NCBI RefSeq assembly: GCF_003991875.1
Contig: NZ_CP031423.1
Span: 1,240,001-1,304,000, forward strand
DNA from: Microbacterium lemovicicum
GTDB lineage: Bacteria > Actinomycetota > Actinomycetes > Actinomycetales > Microbacteriaceae
Direction: 5' to 3'
Length of the DNA: 64,000 nucleotides
Below, one piece after another: positions 17,212 through 26,015 of this stretch. Below the pieces are notes generated by a model. The model worked only from the letters and a program-made list of their open reading frames with translations, had not been told where the DNA came from and searched no databases. How positions within the stretch are numbered: the stretch's first letter is position 1; each line of letters opens with the position of its first letter. Both the position numbers and the translations under genes were made by a program.

Positions 17212-18615
17212 ATGATCACACCCGACCTCACCCTGCCGATCCCCGAGCGGATCGAGGCGGCCCACTTCATCGGCATCGGCGGGTCGGGCATGTCCGGCCT
17301 CGCGCGCATGTTCCTGGCCCGCGGCATCCGCGTGTCCGGATCCGACCGTGCCGACAGCCCGGGCCTGCGCCGGCTCGAGGCGCTGGGGGCGACGGTGCAC
17401 GTCGGCCATGACGCCGCGAACCTCGGCGACGCCGACACGGTGATCCACACGGGCGCCATCTGGCCTGAGAACCCGGAGTTCGTGCTGGGCAAGGAGCGCG
17501 GGATGCCGGTCATCCACCGCTCGCAGGCGCTGCACTGGCTCATCGGCGGACGCCGGCTCGTCTCGGTCGCCGGCGCGCACGGCAAGACGACCTCCACCGG
17601 CATGATCGTCACGGCCCTGCAGGCGCTCGGTGCCGATCCGAGCTTCGTCAACGGCGGCGTCATCACGTCGCTCGGGGCCTCCAGCGACACCGGCGCAGAC
17701 CCGCTGTTCGTCATCGAGGCCGACGAGTCCGACGGCACCTTCCTGCTGTACGACACCTCGATCGCGCTCGTGACCAACGTCGATCCCGACCACCTCGACC
17801 ACTACGGCAGCGAGGACAGCTTCGTCGAGGCGTTCGCGCGCTTCGCGAACGAGGCGCGGGAGTCCGTCGTCATCTCGGCCGACGACCCCGGCGCGCAGCG
17901 CGTGACCGCCCTGCTCACGCACCCGAACGTCATCACCTTCGGCGAAGCGGACGCCGCGACCCTGCGTCTGCGCGACATCCGCACCGACGGACCCGTGTCC
18001 TTCACCCTCGAACACGAGGGGCGCTCCTTCGTCGCGCAGCTCGCCGTGCCCGGCGCGCACAACGCGGTCAACGCCGTGGGGGCCGTGGCCGTGCTCGTCA
18101 GCCTCGGCTACGACGTGGAGCCCGCGCTGCGCGCCGTCGAGGGCTTCGCGGGCACGGCCCGGCGCTTCGAGCTGCACGACGTCGTCCGCGGCGTCAGCGT
18201 GTTCGACGACTACGCCCACCACCCGACGGAGGTCGCCGCGGCGCTGGCGGCGGCGCGCACCGTCGTCGGCGACGGCCGGCTCATCGCGCTGCACCAGCCG
18301 CACACCTACTCCCGCACGCAGCTGATGGCGGCCGAGTTCGCCGGCGTGCTGGAGCACTACGCCGACCACACCGTCGTGCTCGACGTCTACGGCGCACGCG
18401 AGGACCCGATCCCCGGGGTGACGGGGGAGCTCGTCAGCTCCGCCTTCGCCGACCCCGGCCACGTGCACTACGTGGCCGACTGGGATCAGGCCGCCCGCTA
18501 CACCGCCGCCGTGGCGCGCGACGGCGACTACGTCATCACCCTCGGCTGCGGCAACGTGAACCTGATCATCCCGCAGGTGCTCGAAGCGCTCGCGACCGCA
18601 GACGCGGGGGAGTGA
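17212..18615 (+). CDS. murC: UDP-N-acetylmuramate--L-alanine ligase
   Basis: A 467-residue Mur ligase that adds the first amino acid, L-Ala, to UDP-MurNAc. The N-terminal loop [15 protein letters not shown], the ATP loop GAHGKTTST at residues 121-129, [13 protein letters not shown] and the C-terminal [11 protein letters not shown] are all present. It has its own promoter because the GntR-type gene on the other strand interrupts the run. ftsQ begins 3 bp after the stop. Confidence 0.96.
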   Translation: MITPDLTLPIPERIEAAHFIGIGGSGMSGLARMFLARGIRVSGSDRADSPGLRRLEALGATVHVGHDAANLGDADTVIHTGAIWPENPEFVLGKERGMPVIHRSQALHWLIGGRRLVSVAGAHGKTTSTGMIVTALQALGADPSFVNGGVITSLGASSDTGADPLFVIEADESDGTFLLYDTSIALVTNVDPDHLDHYGSEDSFVEAFARFANEARESVVISADDPGAQRVTALLTHPNVITFGEADAATLRLRDIRTDGPVSFTLEHEGRSFVAQLAVPGAHNAVNAVGAVAVLVSLGYDVEPALRAVEGFAGTARRFELHDVVRGVSVFDDYAHHPTEVAAALAAARTVVGDGRLIALHQPHTYSRTQLMAAEFAGVLEHYADHTVVLDVYGAREDPIPGVTGELVSSAFADPGHVHYVADWDQAARYTAAVARDGDYVITLGCGNVNLIIPQVLEALATADAGE

Positions 18616-18618
18616 CCC

Positions 18619-19650
18619 GTGCGTCGGCCGGCTCCGATCCCGACTCCGGCGCCCGAGCGCCCGGATGACGCGGCGACCCGCGCCGTCACGAGCGCCTCGG
18701 ACGCCGCGCGCCGGGAGCCGACGCCGCCGGTCCCGCTCCCGCCCGTCGCGAAGGGCGCGACCGCCGCGAAGGACGCCCGCGCCGCGGAGGACGCCCGCGC
18801 CGCGGAGGACGCCCGCGCCGCGGAGGCCGCCTCTCGCGAGACGCCCGCGCCGCCTGCGTCGCCCACGGCGGACGCGCCCGCCGATGACATCGGCCTGCGC
18901 GACGTCTGGCGTGCCGCTCGCGCGCGACGCAAGGCCCTCCGCGCCGAGATGCGCCGCTTCACGCAGCGCCGCCGACGCCGGCGCGCGGTGTGGCTGGCGG
19001 CCGCGGCATCCGTCGTCGTCCTCGTCGCCGTGACGGTCGGAGCCGCCTACAGTCCGCTGTTCGCCGTGGAGCGGATCGAGGTGGTGGGAACGTCGCAGCT
19101 CGACCCGGCCGCCGTCGAACAGGCTCTCGCGAGCGAGATCGGCACGCCCCTCGCCTCCGTCGACGGGAGCGCCGTGAAGGCGGCGCTCGTCGCGTTCCCG
19201 CTCGTGGAGAGCTACGCGCTCGAGGCCCGTCCGCCGCACGACCTCGTCGTGCGCATCGTCGAGCGCACCCCGGTCGGCGCCATCCAGTCGCGCGCCGGAT
19301 GGACCGTCGTCGACGCCGCCGGCGTCGTGCTCTCGACCTCGACCGGCGCCCCCGCCGGCGAGCCCGTCCTCGACATCACCGGCGGCCTCTCCTCCCCGGC
19401 GTTCGCGGCCGCGGCGACGGTCATGCGGGCACTGCCCGACACCATCCGCCCGCAGGTGACCGCGGTCACGGCCACGACCGCCGATGACGTCACCCTCACC
19501 CTCGGGTCCCGGGGCGTCCAGGTCGTGTGGGGCGGCACGACGGACTCCGCCCGCAAGGCCGTCGTGCTGCAGCAGGCGATGGCGGCGTTCCCGATCGCGT
19601 CGGTGTCGTCGTACGACATCTCGTCACCCGAGGCGATCGTCGTCCGCTGA
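18619..19650 (+). CDS. ftsQ: cell division protein FtsQ
   Basis: A 343-residue bitopic divisome protein. The cytoplasmic N-terminus (~120 residues) is Pro/Ala/Arg-rich and contains three exact copies of Asp-Ala-Arg-Ala-Ala-Glu. A membrane helix spans ~residues 123-145 (VWLAAAASVVVLVAVTVGAA), followed by the POTRA domain (FAVERIEVVGTSQLDPAAVE) and the FtsQ domain. FtsQ scaffolds FtsL and the septal synthase. The GTG start is 3 bp after murC. A repeat-rich spacer separates it from ftsZ. Confidence 0.92.
   Translation: MRRPAPIPTPAPERPDDAATRAVTSASDAARREPTPPVPLPPVAKGATAAKDARAAEDARAAEDARAAEAASRETPAPPASPTADAPADDIGLRDVWRAARARRKALRAEMRRFTQRRRRRRAVWLAAAASVVVLVAVTVGAAYSPLFAVERIEVVGTSQLDPAAVEQALASEIGTPLASVDGSAVKAALVAFPLVESYALEARPPHDLVVRIVERTPVGAIQSRAGWTVVDAAGVVLSTSTGAPAGEPVLDITGGLSSPAFAAAATVMRALPDTIRPQVTAVTATTADDVTLTLGSRGVQVVWGGTTDSARKAVVLQQAMAAFPIASVSSYDISSPEAIVVR
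18772..18825 (+). repeat. three perfect 18-bp tandem repeats inside ftsQ
   Basis: GACGCCCGCGCCGCGGAG repeats at 18772, 18790 and 18808 without a mismatch and encodes Asp-Ala-Arg-Ala-Ala-Glu three times in the cytoplasmic tail of FtsQ. Copy number could change by slippage without breaking the frame. Confidence 0.9.
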
Positions 19651-19678
19651 TCAGGACGGCGCGTCCGCCTGTCTGCCG

Positions 19679-19748
19679 AAGCTTCTCCACCGAGCAGCGA
19701 GGCTTCTCCGTCGAGCAGCGGAGGCTTCTCCGCCGAGCAGTGGAGGCT
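19679..19748 (+). repeat. three ~22-bp tandem repeats between ftsQ and ftsZ
   Basis: Units at 19679-19699, 19700-19721 and 19722-19743 share the core GGCTTCTCC-N-C-CGAGCAG (first unit starts AAGC), and a fourth begins at 19744. Units two and three can each form a small hairpin (CTCCG paired with CGGAG, or with TGGAG by a wobble). They lie 28 bp after the ftsQ stop, so they may be an attenuating or RNA-processing element or part of ftsZ control. Confidence 0.8.
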
Positions 19749-19828
19749 GCGGACACGGCCGCCGAAAAGATTCGACACGGGATCGCCGACACGCCCGCGC
19801 GCCTGCGGGACGGCGCGGCAGGGCGACC

Positions 19829-19917
19829 TAGTTTCGAGTCAGGAATTGCATACCGAGCAATACTTTACACCTCTACTAGAGGTTGAAGGTTATCAGGTCC
19901 AGGGCACGGAGGCCGGC
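19829..19917 (+). promoter_or_regulatory. AT-rich ftsZ promoter and leader region
   Basis: This stretch is clearly richer in A and T than its surroundings. Candidate -10 hexamers are TAGTTT (19829-19834) and TACTTT (19861-19866). A small inverted repeat ACCTCT-ACT-AGAGGT lies at 19869-19883, and GGAGG at 19908-19912 is the ftsZ ribosome binding site. No good -35 is visible, so the exact start site is uncertain. Confidence 0.45.
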
Positions 19918-21066
19918 ATGAGCCAGAACCAGAACTACCTCGCCGTCATCAAGGTGGTCGGCGTGGGCGGCGGCGGCGTGAACGCCGTCAACCGCATGAT
20001 CGAGCTGGGCCTGCGAGGGGTCGAGTTCATCGCGGTGAACACCGACGCGCAGGCGCTGCTGATGAGCGACGCAGACGTCAAGCTCGACGTCGGACGCGAA
20101 CTCACGCGCGGCCTCGGCGCCGGCGCCGATCCGGAGGTCGGCCGTCGCGCCGCCGAGGATCACGCCGAGGAGATCGAGGAAGCCCTCCGCGGGGCCGACA
20201 TGGTCTTCGTCACCGCGGGCGAGGGCGGCGGCACGGGCACGGGCGGCGCGCCCGTGGTCGCGAAGATCGCCAAGTCGATCGGCGCACTGACCATCGGTGT
20301 CGTCACCAAGCCGTTCTCCTTCGAGGGGCGACGCCGGCAGAGCCAGGCCGAGATCGGCGTGGCGAAGCTGAAGGAAGAGGTCGACACCCTCATCGTGGTG
20401 CCGAACGACCGTCTGCTGGAGATCAGCGACCGCGGCATCTCGATGATCGAGGCGTTCGCGACTGCCGACCAGGTGCTGCTCGCCGGTGTGCAGGGCATCA
20501 CCGACCTCATCACCACGCCGGGTCTCATCAACCTCGACTTCGCCGACGTGAAGTCCGTCATGCAGGGTGCGGGCTCCGCCCTCATGGGCATCGGCTCCGC
20601 CCGAGGCGCGGACCGCGCGATCAAGGCGGCCGAGCTCGCCGTCGAGTCGCCGCTGCTCGAGGCGTCGATCGAGGGCGCGCACGGCGTGCTGCTCTCGATC
20701 CAGGGCGGGTCCAACCTGGGCATCTTCGAGATCAACGACGCCGCGCAGCTGGTGAAGGAGGCCGCGCACCCCGAGGCCAACATCATCTTCGGAACGGTCA
20801 TCGACGACACGCTCGGCGACGAGGTGCGCGTCACGGTCATCGCGGCCGGCTTCGACAGCGGCGAGCCGACGCTCCGCCTCGACCCGGTCACGGCGTCGCG
20901 TCCGCTGACGGCTCCCGTCGTGCCCGCGATCCCCGCGCCCGAGGTCGCCCGCGAGTACGTCGCCGAGAAGCCGGAGAAGGAGACCGTCTCGGTCGCCGCC
21001 TCCGACTCCGGGTACGACTCGGCCTTCGGCGATGACGACCTCGACATCCCCGACTTCCTGAAGTAA
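19918..21066 (+). CDS. ftsZ: cell division GTPase FtsZ
   Basis: A 382-residue tubulin-like GTPase that polymerises into the division ring. The signature [10 protein letters not shown] lies at about residues 103-112; the N-terminus [15 protein letters not shown] binds GTP, and [11 protein letters not shown] carries the T7-loop catalytic Asp. A variable linker leads to the C-terminal peptide [11 protein letters not shown], the docking site for SepF and other partners. ATG 19918 follows GGAGG and gives the usual N-terminus; the frame is open 24 codons further upstream without conservation. Confidence 0.98.
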   Translation: MSQNQNYLAVIKVVGVGGGGVNAVNRMIELGLRGVEFIAVNTDAQALLMSDADVKLDVGRELTRGLGAGADPEVGRRAAEDHAEEIEEALRGADMVFVTAGEGGGTGTGGAPVVAKIAKSIGALTIGVVTKPFSFEGRRRQSQAEIGVAKLKEEVDTLIVVPNDRLLEISDRGISMIEAFATADQVLLAGVQGITDLITTPGLINLDFADVKSVMQGAGSALMGIGSARGADRAIKAAELAVESPLLEASIEGAHGVLLSIQGGSNLGIFEINDAAQLVKEAAHPEANIIFGTVIDDTLGDEVRVTVIAAGFDSGEPTLRLDPVTASRPLTAPVVPAIPAPEVAREYVAEKPEKETVSVAASDSGYDSAFGDDDLDIPDFLK

Positions 21067-21075
21067 GTCGCACGC

Positions 21076-21765
21076 GTGACCCCGGACCTGCCCGACCGGC
21101 TCGCCGACGTCGACGGCCGCATCGCGGACGCGGCGCGGCGGGCCGGTCGGGACCCCCGCGACATCACCAGGATCGTGGTCACCAAATTTCACCCGACGTC
21201 CCTCGTCGAAGAGCTCGTGCGCCTCGGCGTGCGTGACGTCGGCGAGAACCGTCAGCAGGAGCTCAGCGCCAAGCGCGCGGAGCTCCCCGATGCCGGGCTC
21301 CGGTGGCACTTCATCGGGCAGGCGCAGGCCAACAAGGCGCGTGCCGTCCGGGCCGCGGCATCCGCCGTCCACTCGGTGGACCGCGAGCGGATCGCCGACG
21401 CCCTCGACGCGGCGGCGCCCGATGACGACACCGATCCGCTCGACGTCTTCCTCCAGGTCAACCTGACGGACGATGCCGGCCGGGGAGGGGTGGCTCCGGC
21501 CGACCTCGAGCGGCTCGCCGAGCACGTGACAGGATGCCGCAGCCTCAAGGTGCGCGGGGTCATGGCCGTCGCACCGCTCGACGAGAACCCGGCCGACGCC
21601 TTCGAACGACTCGCCGGTTACTCCCGGCGGGTGCGCTCCGTGGTGCCGGACGCCACCTGGATCTCCGCCGGCATGACGGCGGATTTCGCCGAGGCGATCG
21701 CCGCCGGCGCGACACACCTGCGGATCGGTTCCGCAATCACCGGCCCGCGGCCACCCCGCGGCTAA
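21076..21765 (+). CDS. yggS: YggS-family PLP homeostasis protein
   Basis: A 229-residue single-domain TIM-barrel protein that binds pyridoxal 5'-phosphate on the lysine in IVVTKFHP (~residue 36). The family buffers PLP and affects amino acid pools without a known catalytic reaction. [25 protein letters not shown] and [25 protein letters not shown] are conserved. It follows ftsZ by 9 bp, as in many Gram-positive bacteria; the pgeF/ylmD gene often found between them is absent. GTG start. Confidence 0.92.
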   Translation: MTPDLPDRLADVDGRIADAARRAGRDPRDITRIVVTKFHPTSLVEELVRLGVRDVGENRQQELSAKRAELPDAGLRWHFIGQAQANKARAVRAAASAVHSVDRERIADALDAAAPDDDTDPLDVFLQVNLTDDAGRGGVAPADLERLAEHVTGCRSLKVRGVMAVAPLDENPADAFERLAGYSRRVRSVVPDATWISAGMTADFAEAIAAGATHLRIGSAITGPRPPRG

Positions 21766-21796
21766 CCTCGAAACAGACGAACGAACGGAGCATCCG

Positions 21797-22258
21797 ATGT
21801 CGAACCCGCTCAAGAAGACCATGGTGTACCTGGGTCTCGCCGACGAGGAGGAGATCTATGAGGAGCCCGCTCCGCAGCCCGCGAACCGCAGCAAGGCCCA
21901 GGCCGTGAAAGAGGTCGCTCCCGTGACTCCGCTCCACCGTCCCACGGTCGTGCGTCAGCCCGCGCCGTCCGCGGTCAGCGAGATCCTGACCGTCCACCCC
22001 AAGCAGTATCGCGACGCGCAGGTCATCGCCGAGAACTTCCGTGACGGCATCCCCGTCATCATCAACCTCTCGCAGATGAGCGATGCCGACGCCCGCCGTC
22101 TCATCGACTTCGCGAGCGGCCTGTCGCTCGGCCTCTACGGTCGTATCGAGCGCGTGACCAGCAAGGTGTTCCTGCTGTCGCCCGAGAATGTCGCCGTGTC
22201 CGGCGAGGGCGGCGTCGCGCAGGCGGATCCGGAGTCTGTCGCCTTCGCGACACCGTAG
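21797..22258 (+). CDS. sepF: cell division protein SepF
   Basis: A 153-residue FtsZ membrane anchor. The N-terminal amphipathic stretch [14 protein letters not shown] should bind the membrane. A charged linker follows, then the compact SepF domain (residues ~70-140; [41 protein letters not shown]) that dimerises and binds the FtsZ C-terminal tail. In actinobacteria, which lack FtsA, SepF is the main anchor. CGGAG lies upstream of the ATG. Its TAG stop doubles as the start of the probable -10 of yggT. Confidence 0.94.
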   Translation: MSNPLKKTMVYLGLADEEEIYEEPAPQPANRSKAQAVKEVAPVTPLHRPTVVRQPAPSAVSEILTVHPKQYRDAQVIAENFRDGIPVIINLSQMSDADARRLIDFASGLSLGLYGRIERVTSKVFLLSPENVAVSGEGGVAQADPESVAFATP

Positions 22259-22261
22259 CCT
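22256..22261 (+). promoter_or_regulatory. -10 element of yggT built on the sepF stop codon
   Basis: TAGCCT begins with the sepF TAG stop and is followed by a 6-nt gap to GTG 22268, the same leaderless geometry as elsewhere in the window. Confidence 0.5.
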
Positions 22262-22267
22262 TAACGG

Positions 22268-22570
22268 GTGAACATCCTCGGCCTCATCGCCTCGATCCTC
22301 AACGCGCTCCTCCTCATCTACGTCCTGGTCCTCCTTGTTCGTCTGATTCTGGACTGGATGCCGATGCTGAATCGGGAGTGGCGCCCTCGCGGCGCCGGGC
22401 TCGTGGCCGCCGAGGTCGTCTACACGGTGACCGATCCGCCCATCCGCACGTTGCGCCGGTTCATCCCGCCGCTGCGTGTCGGGGCGATCGCGATCGACTT
22501 CGCATTCGCGCTCACGATGCTGCTCTGCTTCGTGCTGCTGGGCATCACGGGCTCCCTCGCACGGGCCTGA
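22268..22570 (+). CDS. yggT: YggT-family membrane protein
   Basis: A 100-residue protein with two membrane helices (residues ~4-28 and ~70-95) joined by a basic loop containing LDWMPMLNREWRPRG and TDPPIRTLRRFIPPLR, typical of YggT. The family always sits near ftsZ/sepF/divIVA; a role in envelope or osmotic stress has been proposed but the biochemistry is unknown. The GTG start lies 6 nt after TAGCCT, suggesting its own leaderless transcript besides sepF read-through. Confidence 0.88.
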   Translation: MNILGLIASILNALLLIYVLVLLVRLILDWMPMLNREWRPRGAGLVAAEVVYTVTDPPIRTLRRFIPPLRVGAIAIDFAFALTMLLCFVLLGITGSLARA

Positions 22571-22576
22571 GGCGCC

Positions 22577-22582
22577 TACTAT
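22577..22582 (+). promoter_or_regulatory. -10 element upstream of divIVA
   Basis: TACTAT about 80 nt before the divIVA start, in the only AT-rich part of the yggT-divIVA spacer. The leader ends with AAAGAGGAAA as ribosome binding site. Confidence 0.45.
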
Positions 22583-22664
22583 GCTGGCCTGATACGGTGG
22601 CCGTTCCGCGGTCGGTCCCCCCGATGTCGGCCTGCGACCTGAACTGTCGAAAGAGGAAACAACA

Positions 22665-23291
22665 ATGGCATTGACCCCCGATGACGTCGTCACCAAGCAG
22701 TTCCAGCACGTCCGGTTCAAAGAGGGTTTCGACCCCGACGAGGTGGACGATTTCCTCGACGAGATCGTCGTGGAGTGGCGCAAGACCATCGCGGAGAACG
22801 AGGAGCTGAAGGCGAAGCTCGCCGCGCTCGAGTCCGGCGATGCCCCGGCCGCTGAGAGCACGGAGACGCCGGCACCGGTGCCCGCCGCATCCGAGGAGCC
22901 CGCTCCCGTCATCGAGTCCGCTCCCGCGCCGGTCGCCTCGACCGGCTCGGACGGTACGCCTCCCGCCGCCGCCAGCGCCGGCATCATCGAGCTGGCCCAG
23001 CGCCTGCACGACGAGCACGTGGCCGAGGGTGTCTCCAAGCGCGACCAGCTCATCTCCGACGCCCAGACGCAGGCCGCCAGCATCCTGGCCGACGCAGAGG
23101 CCAAGGGCCGCGACGAGATCGCACGCCTCGACAAGGAGCGCGCGATCCTCGAGACCCGCATCACCGAGCTGCGGCAGTTCGAGCGCGACTACCGCACGCA
23201 GCTGCGCAGCTGGATGGAGGGCAAGCTCCGCGACCTGGAGACGACCAACACCTCCTCGGGCGCCACTCCGGTCTCGACCATCGGTCTGTAA
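22665..23291 (+). CDS. divIVA: polar growth / septum-site protein DivIVA (Wag31-like)
   Basis: A 208-residue coiled-coil protein that marks curved membrane and directs polar wall growth in actinobacteria. The conserved N-terminal module MALTPDDVVTKQFQHVRFKE-GFDPDEVDDFLDEI (residues 1-34) binds membrane, followed by a coiled coil, a Pro/Ala-rich linker and a second coiled coil (residues ~105-190). In mycobacteria Wag31 is phosphorylated by PASTA-type kinases, which makes the nearby kinase a candidate. A good Shine-Dalgarno precedes the ATG. Confidence 0.95.
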   Translation: MALTPDDVVTKQFQHVRFKEGFDPDEVDDFLDEIVVEWRKTIAENEELKAKLAALESGDAPAAESTETPAPVPAASEEPAPVIESAPAPVASTGSDGTPPAAASAGIIELAQRLHDEHVAEGVSKRDQLISDAQTQAASILADAEAKGRDEIARLDKERAILETRITELRQFERDYRTQLRSWMEGKLRDLETTNTSSGATPVSTIGL

Positions 23292-23300
23292 GGCGGTCTT

Positions 23301-23858
23301 TTGACGAGCCGGACCCCCCTCGGCAAGGCGGCGGCCGGCACGATCATCGCGGTTCTCGCGGCGATCGTGCTGGCCGCCGACCAGTTCACGAAGCATCTCG
23401 CGATCGACGGCCTCCCTCCTGAGGAGCCGGTGAAGATCCTGGGCGACGTGCTGGTGTTCTATCTCATCCGGAACTCCGGAGCCGCGTTCTCTCTCGGCTC
23501 GGAGGTCACCTGGGTGTTCTCCATCGCGCTGGCCGCGGTCGCCGTCGTGATCGTGTTCCTGGCGACCACGCGCGTGCGCTCTCGGGTGTGGGCGATCCTG
23601 CTCGGCCTGCTTCTCGGCGGCGTGCTCGGCAACCTGACCGACCGGCTGCTGCGCGAGCCCGGCTTCGGCGTCGGCCACGTCGTCGACTTCATCAGCACGC
23701 CGTGGATGATGCCCGCGATCTACAACGTCGCCGACATCTTCATCGTGACGATGATGATCGGCGTCGCGCTGCTGGTGTTCACCGGACGCCACCTCGACGG
23801 CACCCGGGAGCCGAAGCGCGCCGACGACGATGTCGACGCCGACGTCACCGAGCACTGA
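23301..23858 (+). CDS. lspA: prolipoprotein signal peptidase
   Basis: A 185-residue aspartic membrane protease that removes signal peptides from diacylated lipoproteins. Four membrane helices are visible, with [18 protein letters not shown] and YNVADIFIV carrying the conserved residues including the two catalytic Asp. It would process the lipoproteins encoded in this window (CtaC and the 49.7-kb lipoprotein). The start appears to be TTG 23301, 9 bp after divIVA. The polar C-terminal tail (~20 residues) is variable. Confidence 0.94.
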   Translation: MTSRTPLGKAAAGTIIAVLAAIVLAADQFTKHLAIDGLPPEEPVKILGDVLVFYLIRNSGAAFSLGSEVTWVFSIALAAVAVVIVFLATTRVRSRVWAILLGLLLGGVLGNLTDRLLREPGFGVGHVVDFISTPWMMPAIYNVADIFIVTMMIGVALLVFTGRHLDGTREPKRADDDVDADVTEH

Positions 23859-23859
23859 C

Positions 23860-24780
23860 GTGGACCGGCGCACACTCCCCGTCCCCGACGGCCTCGACGG
23901 CACGCGTGTCGATGCGGCCCTGGCCAAGATGCTCGGCTTCTCGCGCACCTTCGCGGCGGAGGTCGCGGAGGCCGGCGGCGTCCGCCTGGACGGGCGCCTG
24001 GTCGGCAAGTCCGATCGGGTGACCGGCGGCGGCTGGCTCGACATCGAGTGGGAGGCGCGCCGCCAGGCCGAGATCATCCCCCTCGCCGTCCCCGACCTCG
24101 GGATCGTCTACGAGGACGACGACATCGTCGTGGTCGACAAGCCGTCGGGAGTCGCCGCGCACCCCTCCGTCGGCTGGGAGGGTCCGACCGTTCTCGGCGC
24201 ACTGGCCGCCGGCGGCGTGCGGGTGGCGACCACCGGTGCCCCCGAACGTCAGGGCGTCGTGCACCGCCTCGACGTCGGGACCAGCGGGCTCATGGTGGTG
24301 GCGAAGACGGAGCACGCCTACACGGTCCTCAAGCGCGCCTTCAAGGAGCGCGAGGTCGAGAAGATCTACCACGCCGTCGTGCAGGGCCACCCCGATCCGC
24401 TCTCGGGCACAATCGATGCGCCGATCGGGCGGCGTCCCTCCGCGTCGTGGAAGTTCGCGGTGACGCCCGACGGCAAGGACTCCGTCACGCACTACGAGAC
24501 GCTCGAGGCGTTCCCCGGGGCTTCGCTGCTGGAGATCCACCTCGAGACGGGCCGCACCCACCAGATCCGCGTGCACATGGCTGCTCACCGGCATCCGTGC
24601 GTCGGCGATCCGCTGTACGGGGCCGACCCGACGATGTCCGCGCGTCTCGGCCTGACGCGGCAGTGGTTGCACGCCCATCGGCTGGCCTTCGCCCACCCGG
24701 CCGGCGGAGAGCGCGTGGCGTTCGAGTCGCCGTATCCCGCCGATCTCGCGCATGCGCTCGAGGTGCTCCGCGGCGACTGA
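23860..24780 (+). CDS. rluD: RluA/RluD-family pseudouridine synthase
   Basis: A 306-residue enzyme that isomerises uridine to pseudouridine, probably in 23S rRNA. An S4-like RNA-binding domain (residues ~12-60) precedes the catalytic domain. [16 protein letters not shown] carries the catalytic Asp138 (counted from GTG 23860), and [13 protein letters not shown] is the second family motif. GTG 23860 lies 1 bp after the lspA stop; an in-frame ATG at 23830 would overlap lspA. The exact target uridine cannot be told. Confidence 0.92.
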   Translation: MDRRTLPVPDGLDGTRVDAALAKMLGFSRTFAAEVAEAGGVRLDGRLVGKSDRVTGGGWLDIEWEARRQAEIIPLAVPDLGIVYEDDDIVVVDKPSGVAAHPSVGWEGPTVLGALAAGGVRVATTGAPERQGVVHRLDVGTSGLMVVAKTEHAYTVLKRAFKEREVEKIYHAVVQGHPDPLSGTIDAPIGRRPSASWKFAVTPDGKDSVTHYETLEAFPGASLLEIHLETGRTHQIRVHMAAHRHPCVGDPLYGADPTMSARLGLTRQWLHAHRLAFAHPAGGERVAFESPYPADLAHALEVLRGD

Positions 24781-24834
24781 CGCGCGCGCCGGTCGGCTCT
24801 TGCGGGTGTCGGATGCCTCGGCCACAGTGATCGC

Positions 24835-25410
24835 ATGGCCTTCGACGTGCGTCCTGCCGACGTCTTCGACGACGTCGCGACCCTGCTGAGCCCCAAAGAC
24901 CGCACCAAGCAGTCCTGCTGGTGCCTGTCGTACCGCCTGGCCTATCCGGAGCGGCGCGCGATGACGGGCCTCGACCAGGCCGAGTACGTGGCCGGGCTCT
25001 GTGCGCGCACGCCCGCGCCGGGCGTCGTGGCGTACGACGGCGAGATGCCGGTGGGGTGGGCCGGGGTCGCGCCCCGTGCAGAGCTGCACGCGTTCACCCA
25101 CGGGCGCGTCATCCCCACCGTCGACGACCTGCCGGTGTGGAGCGTCTGGTGCTTCAAGGTGCGAGGCGGTCACCGCAGGCAGGGGATCGCGCACGCGCTC
25201 CTGGACGGGGCGGTCGCGTTCGCCCGAGCGTCGGGCGCGCCGGCTCTGGAGGGCTATCCGGTCGACACCGGCGACCGGCGCGTCGACGCGATCTCGGCCT
25301 TCGTGGGCACGCGTCGCATGTTCGAGGCCGCGGGCTTCACCAAGGCGGCCGACACGGACTCGACCCGCGGTGAGTTCCCCCGCGTGCTGATGCGCCTCGA
25401 CCTGCGGTGA
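24835..25410 (+). CDS. GNAT-family N-acetyltransferase
   Basis: A 191-residue acetyltransferase. The acetyl-CoA loop region is WCFKVRGGHRRQGIAHALLDGAVAFAR (~residues 103-129, motif A, R/Q-x-x-G-I/H). An unusual Cys/Trp-rich N-terminal stretch (KQSCWCLSYRL) and the GYPVD-TG segment resemble a subgroup of actinobacterial GNATs of unknown substrate. ATG 24835 is 6 nt after CACAGT, a possible leaderless promoter. Its stop shares a palindrome with the stop of the convergent NUDIX gene. Confidence 0.82.
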   Translation: MAFDVRPADVFDDVATLLSPKDRTKQSCWCLSYRLAYPERRAMTGLDQAEYVAGLCARTPAPGVVAYDGEMPVGWAGVAPRAELHAFTHGRVIPTVDDLPVWSVWCFKVRGGHRRQGIAHALLDGAVAFARASGAPALEGYPVDTGDRRVDAISAFVGTRRMFEAAGFTKAADTDSTRGEFPRVLMRLDLR

Positions 25411-25414
25411 CCGG

Positions 25415-25888
25415 TCAGCGACCGCCTTCGAAGTGCGCCGGCTCCGCGTCGGCGACGGCGCGCGCGATCCGCCGCTCCATCTCGTCTCCGAGCGGAGGAA
25501 GGGCGTCCAGGCCGTACCAGCCCACTTCGGTCATCTCCCCGTCGACGGGATACGGTTCGCCCGAGACCCAGGAGCACCGGAAGGTCAGGTCGAGGTAGTC
25601 GCTCTGGTCTCCGTTGGCATAGGTGACGCGGGGGATCTGGTGCACCCAGACGAGCCGGTCGACGCGGATCACGACACCCGCCTCCTCGAGGGCCTCGCGC
25701 GCCGCCGCATCGGCGGGCTCCTCACCGGGGTCGATGATGCCCGTGATCGGCGTGAGCGCGCCGTCGTCGCTGCGGCGGCCGAGGAGCACCCGCCCCTCGT
25801 GGAGCACGACCGCGGTGACGCCCGCCAGGAACAGCGGCTCGTGGCCGATCTTCTCGCGCAGCGCCAGGACGAAGTCAGGAGTCGGCAT
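25415..25888 (-). CDS. NUDIX hydrolase
   Basis: A 157-residue hydrolase of nucleoside diphosphate-linked compounds. The Nudix box is complete: GIIDPGEEPADAAAREALEEAG (Gx5Ex7REUxEExGU), preceded by ITG. N-terminal MPTPDFVLALREKIGHEPLFL and TAVVLHEGRVLLGRRSDDG are typical of actinobacterial ADP-ribose-type members, but the substrate is not determined. ATG 25888 lies 6 nt from TATCGT, so I prefer it to an upstream in-frame start at 25921. Confidence 0.9.
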   Translation of the reverse strand: MPTPDFVLALREKIGHEPLFLAGVTAVVLHEGRVLLGRRSDDGALTPITGIIDPGEEPADAAAREALEEAGVVIRVDRLVWVHQIPRVTYANGDQSDYLDLTFRCSWVSGEPYPVDGEMTEVGWYGLDALPPLGDEMERRIARAVADAEPAHFEGGR

Positions 25889-25894
25889 GCCCTC

Positions 25895-25900
25895 ACGATA
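25895..25900 (-). promoter_or_regulatory. -10 element of the NUDIX gene (leaderless)
   Basis: TATCGT on the minus strand followed by a 6-nt gap to ATG 25888. Confidence 0.55.
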
Positions 25901-26003
25901 CGGCGAGGGGCCGACCTGCACCCTCAGGTCGAAGGTGAGGCGAGTCGGCTCCGCAACCGGACGACTCCCGGCCTCGGCCGAGGTCGATGTCCGCGTCCCT
26001 TCG

Positions 26004-26009
26004 TAGACT
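26004..26009 (+). promoter_or_regulatory. -10 element of dnaE (leaderless)
   Basis: TAGACT followed by a 6-nt gap to GTG 26016. There is no Shine-Dalgarno sequence in the gap. Confidence 0.6.
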
Positions 26010-26015
26010 CGATCC

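Noticed and set aside
19846..19917. Longer ftsZ start
   Set aside because: The extra 24 codons overlap the AT-rich leader and are not conserved in FtsZ; GGAGG supports ATG 19918.
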